A stretch of 64,000 nucleotides of DNA from the NCBI GenBank assembly GCA_046538735.1, contig JBKHII010000008.1:1-64000 (forward strand). The letters run 5' to 3'. The notes under the pieces are model-generated. The model was not told the origin of the DNA. It searched no databases and saw only the letters and a list, made by a program, of their open reading frames with translations. The DNA is from SLST01 sp046538735. Its GTDB lineage: Bacteria; Spirochaetota; Spirochaetia; DSM-27196; SLST01. A program made the position numbers and the translations under genes. Below are positions 8,294 to 16,412 of the stretch, one piece after another (the first letter of the stretch is position 1; each line of letters begins with the position of its first letter).

Positions 8294-8557
8294 TGGTACT
8301 CCACAGTATCTACGCTGACTCACCCGGGAGGGACTTCGTGCCTCGCGGTGAGGTTTCGGGGTACATCCGGTGTGGAGATAGGGAAGGTTCAGCGAGTCTC
8401 TGCGAAACCACACCGGCGGCCGGGGATGTTGACTACTCGATCTGTCATAGCGGCCTCCCTCTGTGGTAGTTGAGGCAAGCTACCATGACACCGCGCGATT
8501 GGCAAGTCTCTGGAACGAGCGCCTTGCAGCCACCGAGATCAGCGGTCATTATTGACC
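8294..8557. other. divergent intergenic region between rsgA and the LacI gene
   Basis: About 260 bp that must hold the promoters of both divergent genes. The only structure seen is an inverted repeat TGGTAG (8464-8469) / CTACCA (8480-8485) with a 10-bp spacer, a possible regulator site for the LacI protein. No convincing -35/-10 pair was found on either strand, and no RNA gene was recognised. Confidence 0.35.
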
Positions 8558-9640
8558 ATGGCCACGCTGCGAGATATTGCCGTGGAAGTGGGAGTATCAA
8601 TCCGAACCGTCAGCCGCGCGCTCTCGGACAACGGCTATGTCCGAGCCGATCTCAAGGAGCGGATCGTGGAGGTCGCCGATCGGCTCGGGTATCGGCCGGA
8701 TCCGGTCGCCCAGAGCTTGCGCCTGGGGCGCAGCCGGCAGATCGTCGTGGTCTCGCATTCGGTGGACGAGCTGCACATGGCGAAGATCGCTTCGCTCGAG
8801 CGCCACGTCCGAGCGCAGGGTCTTACCGTCTCGGTCGTGATGTCCACGCAGGACGAGATGAACTCGATCGCGCTGCTGCCGGAAATACGGGCGCGAAAGC
8901 CGTGGGGAACGGTTCTCATCGGGACGCTCGGTTCCGATGTCACGTTGCTCGCGGAGGCGCTCTACCGCGCCGGAATCCCGAGCATCGCGGTCGATGCGGC
9001 CTGCGACTATCCAGCCGTGCTCATCGATCGGCCGGCGGGGGTCACGGAGGCGGCGGGATACCTGGTCTCCACAGGCCGCCGGAGGATCGTCTATCTCGGC
9101 CCCTCCGAGTCACGGAGCCGCATCGAGGGGTTCTCGCGGGCAATGCGCGAGCACGACCGGGAAACGCTTCTCTTCGACCCCGGAGCGAGTCGCTCGCGAA
9201 CCGTTACCGCCGCGGGGCTGCTTGAACGCTATCCTCACGCGGATGCGGTGCAGGCGTATTCGGACGAATGGGCGCTTGAGCTGATCGCCGGACTCCACGC
9301 TCGCGGCGTGCGCGTACCCGACGACGTCGCTGTCGTCGGCTTTGACGACCGGTGGGCCGCCTCGTACAGCTGGCCGGCGCTCACCACGGTGGCGCAGCCG
9401 AGCGCCGCGATCGGAGAGGCGGTGGCCGAGGTGCTCGCCGGATCGCCGCGCGAGCGGCTGGACCAGCTGTGCGCGCTCACCGTCCGTGCCGATCAAGGTC
9501 TGCGCGACGGGCGGAACGCTCGTCCGGGCGCGGGTCGTTCGGTTGTTCAACCGAACAGCAAATCAGCTGCGGTTCGACAACTCGTGGGCGAGCTCACCAG
9601 GCGTATCCCAACGAAGCTCATCGTGCGGGAGAGCGCGTGA
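8558..9640 (+). CDS. LacI family transcriptional regulator
   Basis: A 360-residue repressor with the LacI N-terminus MATLRDIAVEVGVSIRTVSRALSDNGYV, the hinge region and a periplasmic-binding-protein-like effector domain (VVGFDDRWAASYSWPALTTVAQP). It ends with the family signature IPTKLIVRESA. Between the usual last helix and that signature there is an extra stretch of roughly 40 residues, unusual for the family. The ATG at 8558 is preferred over a TTG six bases earlier. The stop overlaps the following GTG start (GTGA, 9637-9640). No sugar operon adjoins, so the regulon is unknown. Confidence 0.87.
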   Translation: MATLRDIAVEVGVSIRTVSRALSDNGYVRADLKERIVEVADRLGYRPDPVAQSLRLGRSRQIVVVSHSVDELHMAKIASLERHVRAQGLTVSVVMSTQDEMNSIALLPEIRARKPWGTVLIGTLGSDVTLLAEALYRAGIPSIAVDAACDYPAVLIDRPAGVTEAAGYLVSTGRRRIVYLGPSESRSRIEGFSRAMREHDRETLLFDPGASRSRTVTAAGLLERYPHADAVQAYSDEWALELIAGLHARGVRVPDDVAVVGFDDRWAASYSWPALTTVAQPSAAIGEAVAEVLAGSPRERLDQLCALTVRADQGLRDGRNARPGAGRSVVQPNSKSAAVRQLVGELTRRIPTKLIVRESA

Positions 9641-10185
9641 CGTCGTACGAGTACGCGCCGTTCTATTGCGAGGAGAACGTCTACCGTCTCGCTTTCGAGC
9701 GGTTCGCGGCGCGGCGGATCGAGAACCCGGCCGCCGCGGCGGTCCGACCGGATGCCTTCGTCGTGCTTATCTCAAATCCCGACGAGTCGGTTGCGCTCGC
9801 GACGCAGCGTGCCGGTCGCGGGCCCGAGAAAATCGTTGTCTGGGACTACCACGTTGTCTATGTGGAGGGCGCGGTCGTCTACGACCTCGATACGGTGCTT
9901 CCGTGTCCGATCGATTCGACCCGCTATCTCGCACGGACCTTTCCGTCCCGCCTCCTTGCTCCGGAGAGCCCCCACGCAGCACGCTTCTCGTGCGTCCCGG
10001 CGGCCCGGTTCCTCGAAGTCTTCAGCTCCGACCGATCGCACATGCGATCCGCGGACGGGTCGTACATCCACGCGCCGCCGCCGTGGCCTTCGATCTATCG
10101 GCCGGAGCTCGGCAACACGCTCTTCGAGCTCGTGCACGGGCGGCACGAGGCCGTGCAATCGTACGGACGCGACTTCCCTCGCTGA
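9637..10185 (+). CDS. protein N-terminal glutamine amidohydrolase (NTAQ1 family)
   Basis: A 182-residue protein that matches the family of eukaryotic NTAQ1 along its whole length. Landmarks: YCEEN with the nucleophile Cys11, VWDYHVV with His72, VYDLDTVLP with the acid residue at 83/85, then FSSDRSHM and PPPWPSI. In eukaryotes this enzyme deamidates N-terminal Gln to Glu in the Arg/N-degron pathway. All catalytic residues are retained, so activity is expected. The start is the GTG that overlaps the stop of the LacI gene, implying translational coupling to the regulator. No leucyl-transferase (Bpt/Aat) or ClpS gene is in the window. The assignment is from recognised motifs; the bacterial role is inferred. 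Confidence 0.85.
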   Translation: MTSYEYAPFYCEENVYRLAFERFAARRIENPAAAAVRPDAFVVLISNPDESVALATQRAGRGPEKIVVWDYHVVYVEGAVVYDLDTVLPCPIDSTRYLARTFPSRLLAPESPHAARFSCVPAARFLEVFSSDRSHMRSADGSYIHAPPPWPSIYRPELGNTLFELVHGRHEAVQSYGRDFPR

Positions 10186-10186
10186 G

Positions 10187-10975
10187 CTACATCCGCGATC
10201 CGATCAGGTTTCCGCTCTCGTACTTGCGGAGCCCGAGACGAAACGCGAGGAATGCCAGCGCCACGAGCACCGCGTCGGCCCCAATCACAATGAGAAGCGT
10301 ATCCCACCGGAAATCCGCGAAGATGCGCGCCGGGATGTACGCGACGAGCGCCGCGGGGATGAGCGAGTGCAGGATCCACGAGGTTGGGCCGCGGAAGATG
10401 GAGCCGGGATAGAGCATAAAGCTGATCACGAGCTCGCCGGCCAGCTGCGCGAAGCTCTCCGCGTTGCCGAAGAAGAAGGTGAGACAGTGGTAGAGGACTC
10501 GCGTTGCGGTCACCACGAGCGCCATCAGCACCGAGAAGAAGAGGAAGAGCAGGCATCCGGTCACCGTGATCTGCTGCGTGATGCCGAAGAGCAGCACGCC
10601 GTAGAGGATGTCGCCCCAGCCGGAGATCACCATGCGGCTGAGCAAGACGTTCGGGAGGACCGGCTTCGGCTGCAGGAGGTAGACGTCGAGCTCGCCGCTG
10701 TAGATGATCCGCGAGATATGGTGAGCGTTGCCGAAGACGACGACGCTCATGCCGAAGCCGGTCGCCGCGAGCGCCCAGAGGAACATGACGTCCGTGAAGC
10801 CGTAGCCCGCGATGTCGCCTCCAATCCGCTGGAAGAGGAAGTGCCAGAAAACGATGAACGCGCAGTTGTTCAGCGCCATTCCGAAGACTTGTATGAGGAA
10901 GCTCGCGGAGTACGCCATGTTCGCGCTCAGGTTGAAGCGGAAGTAGTGCGTTGCCAATGTGAAGAGTCGTTTCAT
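10187..10975 (-). CDS. ABC-2 exporter permease (COG3694-like)
   Basis: A 262-residue inner-membrane protein with about six hydrophobic helices and a short charged C-terminus (RKYESGNLIGSRM). It is the last gene of a three-gene ABC exporter operon, starting one base after the stop of the paired permease. This ATPase/permease/permease arrangement is the COG4586-COG4587-COG3694 set, whose characterised relatives export toxic cations such as viologens. The substrate here is unknown. It converges tail-to-tail with the NTAQ1-like gene. Confidence 0.82.
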   Translation of the reverse strand: MKRLFTLATHYFRFNLSANMAYSASFLIQVFGMALNNCAFIVFWHFLFQRIGGDIAGYGFTDVMFLWALAATGFGMSVVVFGNAHHISRIIYSGELDVYLLQPKPVLPNVLLSRMVISGWGDILYGVLLFGITQQITVTGCLLFLFFSVLMALVVTATRVLYHCLTFFFGNAESFAQLAGELVISFMLYPGSIFRGPTSWILHSLIPAALVAYIPARIFADFRWDTLLIVIGADAVLVALAFLAFRLGLRKYESGNLIGSRM

Positions 10976-10976
10976 C

Positions 10977-11765
10977 TCATCCCCCCTGTACGTGCAGCTT
11001 GCGCACGGCCGCACGGAACACGAGCGCGGCGATCGTTCCGAGGACGAGCAGGTAGGCCGCCTGCCCGCCCAGCGTCGTCAGGAACCGGTCGTAACTGAAG
11101 TTGACCCAGGTGGACGCAGGCCAATACGCGGCGAACGCGAACGGCGTTGCCCGGGCAATCCCCTGGAGCCATTCGGGGTAGAAGTCGATGGGGATGAAGA
11201 GCCCGCCGATGACGAAGATCAACTTCTGGATGATCCACCAGAACGGCATGACCTCCTCGAACCAGAACGCGAGGAGCCCGATGATTGCCTGGAGTGTGGT
11301 TCCCACGAGAATCCCGCCGACCACGCACACGATCCCGAAGGGAAGCGCGTTGAGGTAGCCGGGCAGCGGCCCGACCATGACCGTGGCAATGATGAGCCCC
11401 TCGATCAGCAGCGGCGCCACCTTCACGAGGTTCTCTCCCATCGCGCGCGAGATCCAGTAGAGGACGTAGGAGTACGGTCGAGCGAGCGAATAGGCGATCG
11501 TCCCGTCCTTCACCTCCTGCGAGATGGGCATGAAGATCCGCGTCTGTGACAGCTCGATTGCCTCGGTGAAGGTGAGGTACCACAGCGTCTGGACGATCGT
11601 GAACCCCGCGATCGCCGCCTCGCTCGCGTACACGACGCGCCAGAGCGAGTAGAAGATGAACAGCACGATGAGGAAGAACACGTTTCGCACGAGGTACGAC
11701 GGCAGGTAGACGAGCTGATCGCGGCCGGCAACGGCGAACACAGTCGCGTATTTCCGTATCGTCAT
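10977..11765 (-). CDS. ABC-2 exporter permease (COG4587-like)
   Basis: A 262-residue polytopic membrane protein starting MTIRKYATVFAVAGRDQLVYLPSYLVRN, with six predicted helices. It is the first permease of the pair and probably forms a heterodimer with the product of the next gene. The start overlaps the ATPase stop by four bases (11762-11765). The ABC-2 character follows from the adjacent ATPase and from the topology, not from a strict sequence motif. Confidence 0.82.
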   Translation of the reverse strand: MTIRKYATVFAVAGRDQLVYLPSYLVRNVFFLIVLFIFYSLWRVVYASEAAIAGFTIVQTLWYLTFTEAIELSQTRIFMPISQEVKDGTIAYSLARPYSYVLYWISRAMGENLVKVAPLLIEGLIIATVMVGPLPGYLNALPFGIVCVVGGILVGTTLQAIIGLLAFWFEEVMPFWWIIQKLIFVIGGLFIPIDFYPEWLQGIARATPFAFAAYWPASTWVNFSYDRFLTTLGGQAAYLLVLGTIAALVFRAAVRKLHVQGG

Positions 11766-12769
11766 GACGGACCTCCGGCGGGTGCCTGCGTATCGGTGCG
11801 TTCGTAGATGTGCTTGATCACCTCCTCCATCGGCGTGGACGAGATCGTGATGTCCTGGATCGTCGACTGCCGCATAAGGCGCGAGATCACCTCCTCCGTG
11901 CTCGCGCAGCCCAGGTCGACCTCGATCTTGAGCGAGTACTCCTTCTGCTTGAGCACCGTCACGCCCGGCATGTCGATCGTCGCCGGGCCGTCCATCTTCA
12001 CCTCGACCACGCGCCGATTGAGGAGCGAGTACTTCATCTCCTTGACCGAGCCGTCCCAGACGATCCGGCCGTGGTTGATCACCATCGCGCGCCGGCAGAT
12101 TTTCTCGATGTCGCCCGCGTCGTGGGAGGTCAGGAAGATCGTGACTCCGTCCTCCGCGTTGATGCGGCCGATCAGGTCCCGGATGCGCTGCTTGACCACG
12201 ACGTCCAGACCGATGCTCGGCTCGTCCAGGAAGAGGATCCGGGGACTGTGGATGAGCGACGCGGCCATCTCGCAGCGGATGCGTTGACCGAGCGAGAGCT
12301 TCCGGACCGGTTGCTGCATGAGGTCGCGAATCTCGAAGACTTCGGTCAGAAAGTCGACGCGACGCTCGGTCTCGCGCTTGCTCATGTCGTAGATCGTTCC
12401 CAAGAGGTGGAACGAGTCTGCCGGCGGCAGGTGGAACCAGAGCTGACTCTTCTGGCCGAAGACCGTGCCGATCTGGTACGCGAGCCTCTTTCGCTCCCGG
12501 TGCGGATTGAGGCCGAGCACTTCGATCGACCCGGCGTCCGGGTAGAGGATGCCGGTGATGAGCTTAATCGTCGTGGACTTGCCCGCGCCGTTCGGGCCGA
12601 TGAAGGCGAGCAGCTCCCCCGGCTCGATCGCGAAATCGACCGAACGTACCGCCTCCACGACGCGATGCTCGGGGGCGAAGACGCTCCGGATCCCGGCGCC
12701 GAGCCCGGGGCGCTTCGTCTTCACGCGGAAGCTCTTCGTGAGTCTCTCTACTCGAACAACCGGTTCCAT
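11762..12769 (-). CDS. ABC exporter ATPase (COG4586-like)
   Basis: A 335-residue nucleotide-binding subunit with Walker A GPNGAGKST, signature LSLGQR, Walker B ILFLDEPSIGLD and the switch histidine in LTSHDAGDIE. The segment IGTVFGQKSQLWFHLPPADSF is characteristic of the COG4586 subgroup. An extra C-terminal domain of about 90 residues follows the ATPase core. The ATG at 12769 has AGGAG six bases upstream. A leader with a promoter, short peptide and terminator precedes it (12812-12970), so expression of the exporter is probably decided by attenuation. Confidence 0.9.
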   Translation of the reverse strand: MEPVVRVERLTKSFRVKTKRPGLGAGIRSVFAPEHRVVEAVRSVDFAIEPGELLAFIGPNGAGKSTTIKLITGILYPDAGSIEVLGLNPHRERKRLAYQIGTVFGQKSQLWFHLPPADSFHLLGTIYDMSKRETERRVDFLTEVFEIRDLMQQPVRKLSLGQRIRCEMAASLIHSPRILFLDEPSIGLDVVVKQRIRDLIGRINAEDGVTIFLTSHDAGDIEKICRRAMVINHGRIVWDGSVKEMKYSLLNRRVVEVKMDGPATIDMPGVTVLKQKEYSLKIEVDLGCASTEEVISRLMRQSTIQDITISSTPMEEVIKHIYERTDTQAPAGGPS

Positions 12770-12811
12770 ACGTCTCTCCTTCTGCGCAATCGGAAGGACG
12801 ACCCGCGGACC

Positions 12812-12843
12812 AAAAAAAAGCCCGTGGGTGAGGTCCCACGGGC
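12812..12843 (-). terminator. intrinsic terminator/attenuator in the leader of the ABC exporter operon
   Basis: On the minus strand a perfect 9-bp GC-rich stem (GCCCGTGGG / CCCACGGGC, 12843-12835 with 12828-12820) with a 6-nt loop is followed by eight T residues (12819-12812). It lies 42 bases upstream of the ATPase start and downstream of a promoter and a short ORF. It therefore ends transcription before the operon unless an alternative structure forms. The segment 12872-12861 can pair with 12835-12826, which would break the stem. Confidence 0.85.
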
Positions 12844-12864
12844 GCAGTGCACACGGAATAGACC

Positions 12865-12933
12865 CTACCCAGACAACCCCTCGGGGGCTACGACGAGAAT
12901 CGCGACTAGCGGCATCTGGGTGCGGGTTTTCAT
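12865..12933 (-). CDS. leader peptide of the ABC exporter operon (22 aa, Leu/Val/Ile-rich)
   Basis: A 22-codon ORF reading M-K-T-R-T-Q-M, then PLVAILVVA at residues 8-16, then PEGLSG and a TAG stop. The Leu/Val/Ile run uses codons such as CTA, GTA and ATT that are uncommon in this GC-rich DNA, as in regulatory leader peptides. The ATG lies about 9 bases after the -10 element, so the mRNA would be leaderless or nearly so. The segment ACCCGCACCCAG (codons 3-6) can pair with CTGGGTAGGGT, which spans the stop codon. This supplies the 1:2 structure of a classical attenuator. Confidence 0.65.
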   Translation of the reverse strand: MKTRTQMPLVAILVVAPEGLSG

Positions 12934-12941
12934 TGTCGTAC

Positions 12942-12970
12942 GGTGTAGCGCGGGGGCTCGAACGTGTCAA
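12942..12970 (-). promoter_or_regulatory. promoter of the attenuator-controlled ABC exporter operon
   Basis: On the minus strand, a consensus TTGACA (12970-12965) and TACACC (12947-12942) are spaced by exactly 17 bp. The predicted start of transcription, about 12935, coincides with the ATG of the leader peptide at 12933. The -35 is perfect and the -10 is moderate. Confidence 0.65.
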
Positions 12971-13012
12971 CACATCTGCGCGGTTCCGGTGCGCATTTCC
13001 TGGAAAAATGTG

Positions 13013-14026
13013 TCATCGAACGAGAACCACCTTCCCGAGGTTCTTCCGATCCTCGAGCGTCCGGTGCGCTTCGGCAGCGTCGTGGAAGGGTATCTCAGCA
13101 GCGATCACCGGTCGCACGTGCCCGCGATCGTAACTTGCGAGCACGGCTTCCGCCGCGGCGCGGAGTCGATCGATCTCGCTCCAGAGGTGTCCCATGTTGA
13201 GGCCGGCGATCGACCAGTTGTTGTTGAGGAGCGTGAGCATGTGCGGGCGCGGCATCCGGAGCAGCGAGCGGAGCGTTGCCAGGAACGGTCGGCTCCCGTT
13301 GCGGACCGGCTCGCTGAAGCCGAACGCGATGAGCCGTCCGAGCGGGGCGAGGACGCGGAGGTCTCGGCTGAGGTTCTTGCCACCGATCGGGTCCACGATG
13401 ACGTGCACGCCGGCACCGTCCGTACGGCGGAGCACCTCGTCCACCCAATCGACCGATCGGTAGTCGATCGTCTCGCCGACTCCGAGCTCGCGAAGCCTGT
13501 CGTGTTTCCACGCCGACGCCGTTCCGTACACGATGGCGCCCGCCTCAATGCAGAGCTGCACGGCCGCGACGCCGGCTCCGCCGCCCGCGTTGTGGACGAG
13601 CACGCGTTCGCCGGTCTGCACGTTGCCGAACCTGATCGCCGCGAGGTAGGCCGTGAAGTAGGAGACCGGGATCGCGGCCGCCTCGCTGTAGCTCATGCCG
13701 TCCGGCATGCGGAAGACCTGGTTCGCCGGTACGCGGACCTTCGTGGAGTAGCCGCCGAAGTGCGTGAGCGCGACGACTCGATCGCCTCGAGCGAACGGCG
13801 CATCCCGTCCGACCTCAGCGACGGTACCCGCGACCTCGTAGCCCACGACGCACGGTATCGGTGGAGCGTCCGGGTAGCGCCCCATCCGCGCCAGCACGTC
13901 CGCGAAGTTCACGCCGGCGGATCGTACGTCGATCACGATCTCGCCGGGAGCCGGTACGGGGTCGTCCGCGCTCCTGAGCTGCAGGTTCTCCGGACCGCCG
14001 GCTTTCGCTATCCAGATTTGCTCCAT
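13013..14026 (-). CDS. zinc-binding-type quinone oxidoreductase (MDR superfamily, VAT-1-like)
   Basis: A 337-residue medium-chain dehydrogenase/reductase. The N-terminal GroES-like domain carries SAGVNFADVLARMGRYP and VVGYEVAGTV, and the Rossmann domain has VLVHNAGGGAGVAAVQLC as its nucleotide-binding loop. The catalytic-zinc cysteine pattern of alcohol dehydrogenases is absent, as in NADPH:quinone reductases. It probably reduces quinones or activated double bonds with NADPH. The ATG at 14026 was chosen because the domain begins there. The gene stands at the end of a minus-strand series, with the exporter promoter directly downstream. Confidence 0.87.
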   Translation of the reverse strand: MEQIWIAKAGGPENLQLRSADDPVPAPGEIVIDVRSAGVNFADVLARMGRYPDAPPIPCVVGYEVAGTVAEVGRDAPFARGDRVVALTHFGGYSTKVRVPANQVFRMPDGMSYSEAAAIPVSYFTAYLAAIRFGNVQTGERVLVHNAGGGAGVAAVQLCIEAGAIVYGTASAWKHDRLRELGVGETIDYRSVDWVDEVLRRTDGAGVHVIVDPIGGKNLSRDLRVLAPLGRLIAFGFSEPVRNGSRPFLATLRSLLRMPRPHMLTLLNNNWSIAGLNMGHLWSEIDRLRAAAEAVLASYDRGHVRPVIAAEIPFHDAAEAHRTLEDRKNLGKVVLVR

Positions 14027-14073
14027 GAGTCGAAGGTACTGAGGCGGGGGAGCGGCTGCAAACGCTGCGCCTC

Positions 14074-14349
14074 TCACCGCTTCCCGGTCACCTTGATCAC
14101 GTGATACCCGAACTGCGTCCGCACCGGATCGCTGAGCGATCCAATGCCGAGTTTGCGGCACGCGTTCTCGAATTCCTTGACCATCTTGCCGGGGCCGAAC
14201 CATCCAAGATCGCCGCCGCTCGACTTGCTCGGGCACGTGGAGTAGCGCCGGGCAAGATCCTCGAAGCGCGCTCCCTGCTGGAGCTCCTGTCTGATCTTAC
14301 GGGCGAGATCGTAACTCGGCACGAGGATGTGACTCGCTTTCCATTCCAT
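14074..14349 (-). CDS. ppiC: parvulin-type peptidyl-prolyl cis-trans isomerase
   Basis: A 91-residue single-domain parvulin with the PpiC pattern: ASHILVPS at the N-terminus, FEDLARRYSTCPSKSSGGDLGWFGPGKMV in the middle, and DPVRTQFGYHVIKVTGKR at the end. It has no signal peptide and is therefore cytosolic, like E. coli PpiC (also about 93 residues). It catalyses prolyl isomerisation in folding proteins. It is flanked by the quinone reductase and the M42 peptidase on the same strand. Confidence 0.92.
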   Translation of the reverse strand: MEWKASHILVPSYDLARKIRQELQQGARFEDLARRYSTCPSKSSGGDLGWFGPGKMVKEFENACRKLGIGSLSDPVRTQFGYHVIKVTGKR

Positions 14350-14399
14350 GCGGGGAAAAGTATGCGAAAGACCGGGTCGGGGCAATATGGGTCGACGCG

Positions 14400-15464
14400 C
14401 TACTCGCCGCTCAGCTCGGGATCCCGAAGATACGCGGCGATCAGCAGCGCCGTGTTCTCGATTGCCCCCGTGTGGATGATCTCGTAGCCGTGCGTGTTCT
14501 CCATGGGGATGCCCACGAGCGCCGCCTTCGCCGTCTTTCCGAGCCGCTTCGCAGCCGAGGAATCCGAGCTGTAGTTCTCGAAGACCCCGATCCCCGGCAG
14601 CATATCGAGCTTGAGCGCGTGCGACACCAGGATGTCCGCCACGTCCTTGTTGTAGACCACGTAGTCGTCCTTGTAGGCGATCGTGGGGTAGGGGTCTATC
14701 TCGTTCGCGTACTCGCCGGCCGATACCGGTGACACGTCGATCGCGAGCGAGAGCGCTCCGGGAAGCGTGCGCGCCGCGTAGCCGGCGGTTCCACCTCCGA
14801 GCTCCTCCTCGCGCGTGAAGACGATGTAGACGGGGACCGCCGGCGGCTTGCCTTCCAGAAGATGGCGGCACGCTTCGAGCGTCGCCGTGATCGGAGCTCG
14901 ATTGTCGAGCGCGAAGCCCGCGACCAGCTTGCCCATGTCCCAGAGCCTGCGGTGTTGCCCGGCGATTGCGACTCGGCTCCCGGGGCGGACGCCCGCTTCG
15001 ATGAGCGACTGTCCGTCCATACCGGTGACGATGCTGTATTGGCTGAGATCGAAATGGCCGTGCTTGGCGTGCCACACCTCCGGAGTCTCCTCGCCCGTGT
15101 GCCACGAACCGAGCGACAGGACGCCCGGAACGAGCTGCTCGTCCGCGAGTATCTCGACCGGGAGCTGCCCAAGGAACGCGGGCGAGAAGCTTCCGAGCGC
15201 TGCGAGCTTGATGGTGCCGTCCGGCAGGATCCGCTTGATCATGAACGAGATTTCGTCCAGGTGAACGAAGATGCGAACGGCCTGGTCGTCCGGGCCGGCC
15301 CCGTCTATCCTGGCGATGAGGTTGCCGGCGTCGTCCTTGGACGGGTCAATCTCGTGCTCGCGCAGCCAGCGGGCACAGACCGTTTCAACCTCGTCCTCCT
15401 GTCCGCACGGTCCGCGCGCGGCGACGAGGCTCTGGAGCAGTTCCTTTACGTGCGGCGCCATCAT
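14400..15464 (-). CDS. M42 family metallo-aminopeptidase
   Basis: A 354-residue member of the M42 (PepA/FrvX/tetrahedral aminopeptidase) family, which forms large cytosolic complexes that trim peptides. Metal ligands and catalytic residues are recognisable in FVHLDEISF, FALDNRAPI, FTREEELGG, AIDVSP and ENTHGYE. There are two possible starts, consecutive ATGs at 15464 and 15461. It could equally be annotated as an endoglucanase-type FrvX homologue, an old misnomer for the same fold. Confidence 0.88.
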   Translation of the reverse strand: MMAPHVKELLQSLVAARGPCGQEDEVETVCARWLREHEIDPSKDDAGNLIARIDGAGPDDQAVRIFVHLDEISFMIKRILPDGTIKLAALGSFSPAFLGQLPVEILADEQLVPGVLSLGSWHTGEETPEVWHAKHGHFDLSQYSIVTGMDGQSLIEAGVRPGSRVAIAGQHRRLWDMGKLVAGFALDNRAPITATLEACRHLLEGKPPAVPVYIVFTREEELGGGTAGYAARTLPGALSLAIDVSPVSAGEYANEIDPYPTIAYKDDYVVYNKDVADILVSHALKLDMLPGIGVFENYSSDSSAAKRLGKTAKAALVGIPMENTHGYEIIHTGAIENTALLIAAYLRDPELSGE

Positions 15465-15497
15465 GATCGCTGCAGTGTAGCACGCCCGCCGTTCAGG

Positions 15498-16412
15498 TCA
15501 AGCCGACGGTGCTCCAACGAAGGCGTTCCGGTGGTCGCGAAGAAACTCGCTGAGCGGATGCGGCCCGCGTCCCACGAGCTTCTGAAACGTATCGGTCGTC
15601 CCGTCGGCTTTGCCCATGCGGGCGGCGGAGTAGAGCGCGTACATCACGATCGCGTGGACGAGCTTGCGTCCGCGGCTCAACTGGTAGCTCAGAAAGGGCA
15701 GGAGGCGAGCAGGCTCGTATCGGATCTCTCTGCCGAGCTCCTTGGACAGCCGCTCGGCCACTTCGTAGTACGAGTAGCTCTCGGTTCCCGTGATCGTGTA
15801 GGCGGCGCCTTTGTGGGACTCGTCCAGGAGCGCAACCGCGCACGCTTCGGCAACGTCACGCACATCCACGAAGTTGGTTCGCCCGTCGCCGGCCGGCACG
15901 AAGATGCGGCGTTCGTCGCGAATCTCGGGAAGGTGCGTGGTCGAGAGGTTCTGCATGAAGAACGACGGACGGATGAACGTGTACGGAATCTCGAGCTCGA
16001 TGATGGTCCGCTCGATCCTGGAGTGCGGGATGAGCGCGGTATTCTCCGCACCCTGCACCGAGAGGAAGACGACGTGTCCGATCCTTCGTTCCCGCATGCG
16101 TTCGATGAACGGCCGCATGTCGCGCCTCACGTTCGAGATGCGCGGCGGCCGTACCAGGAACACCTTCCCAACCCCTTCGAGCGCCGGCTCCCACGTGGTC
16201 GAGTCGGTGAGGTCGAAGGCTCGAGGCTCCGCGCCGTGGAGCGCCGCCGCGACGCGATCCGCCGCGCTTCCGCGAGCGTCCAACGTTGCCGGTCGGACCG
16301 CGCCGGAGACTCGATGGCCGCCGGAGACGTGGGCGCCGCCGGCGAGGTATCTGCATACCTCCGAGCCCACGTTTCCCGTCGCCCCCGTTACGAGGATGCC
16401 CGCCTCGTTCAC
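15498..16412 (-). CDS. NmrA-like NAD(P)-binding oxidoreductase
   Basis: A 304-residue atypical short-chain dehydrogenase with the glycine motif GATGNVGS at the N-terminus. The NmrA/isoflavone-reductase-type layout follows (VFLVRPPRIS, FIRPSFFMQNL, FVDVRDVAEACAVALL). It probably binds NADP and acts as a redox sensor or reductase. The ATG overlaps the stop of the upstream SDR gene by four bases, so the two form a coupled pair. The substrate is unknown. Confidence 0.83.
   Translation of the reverse strand: MNEAGILVTGATGNVGSEVCRYLAGGAHVSGGHRVSGAVRPATLDARGSAADRVAAALHGAEPRAFDLTDSTTWEPALEGVGKVFLVRPPRISNVRRDMRPFIERMRERRIGHVVFLSVQGAENTALIPHSRIERTIIELEIPYTFIRPSFFMQNLSTTHLPEIRDERRIFVPAGDGRTNFVDVRDVAEACAVALLDESHKGAAYTITGTESYSYYEVAERLSKELGREIRYEPARLLPFLSYQLSRGRKLVHAIVMYALYSAARMGKADGTTDTFQKLVGRGPHPLSEFLRDHRNAFVGAPSA

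Noticed and set aside
12770..12970. T-box riboswitch reading of the exporter leader
   Set aside because: No T-box sequence (TGGNACCGCG-like) or specifier stem was found. The short ORF with pairing segments fits ribosome-mediated attenuation better.
11810..14104. A 764-codon plus-strand frame opposite the ABC ATPase and quinone reductase
   Set aside because: Composition is that of an antisense shadow (Arg/His/Glu/Asp), and it runs through the attenuator and two genuine genes.
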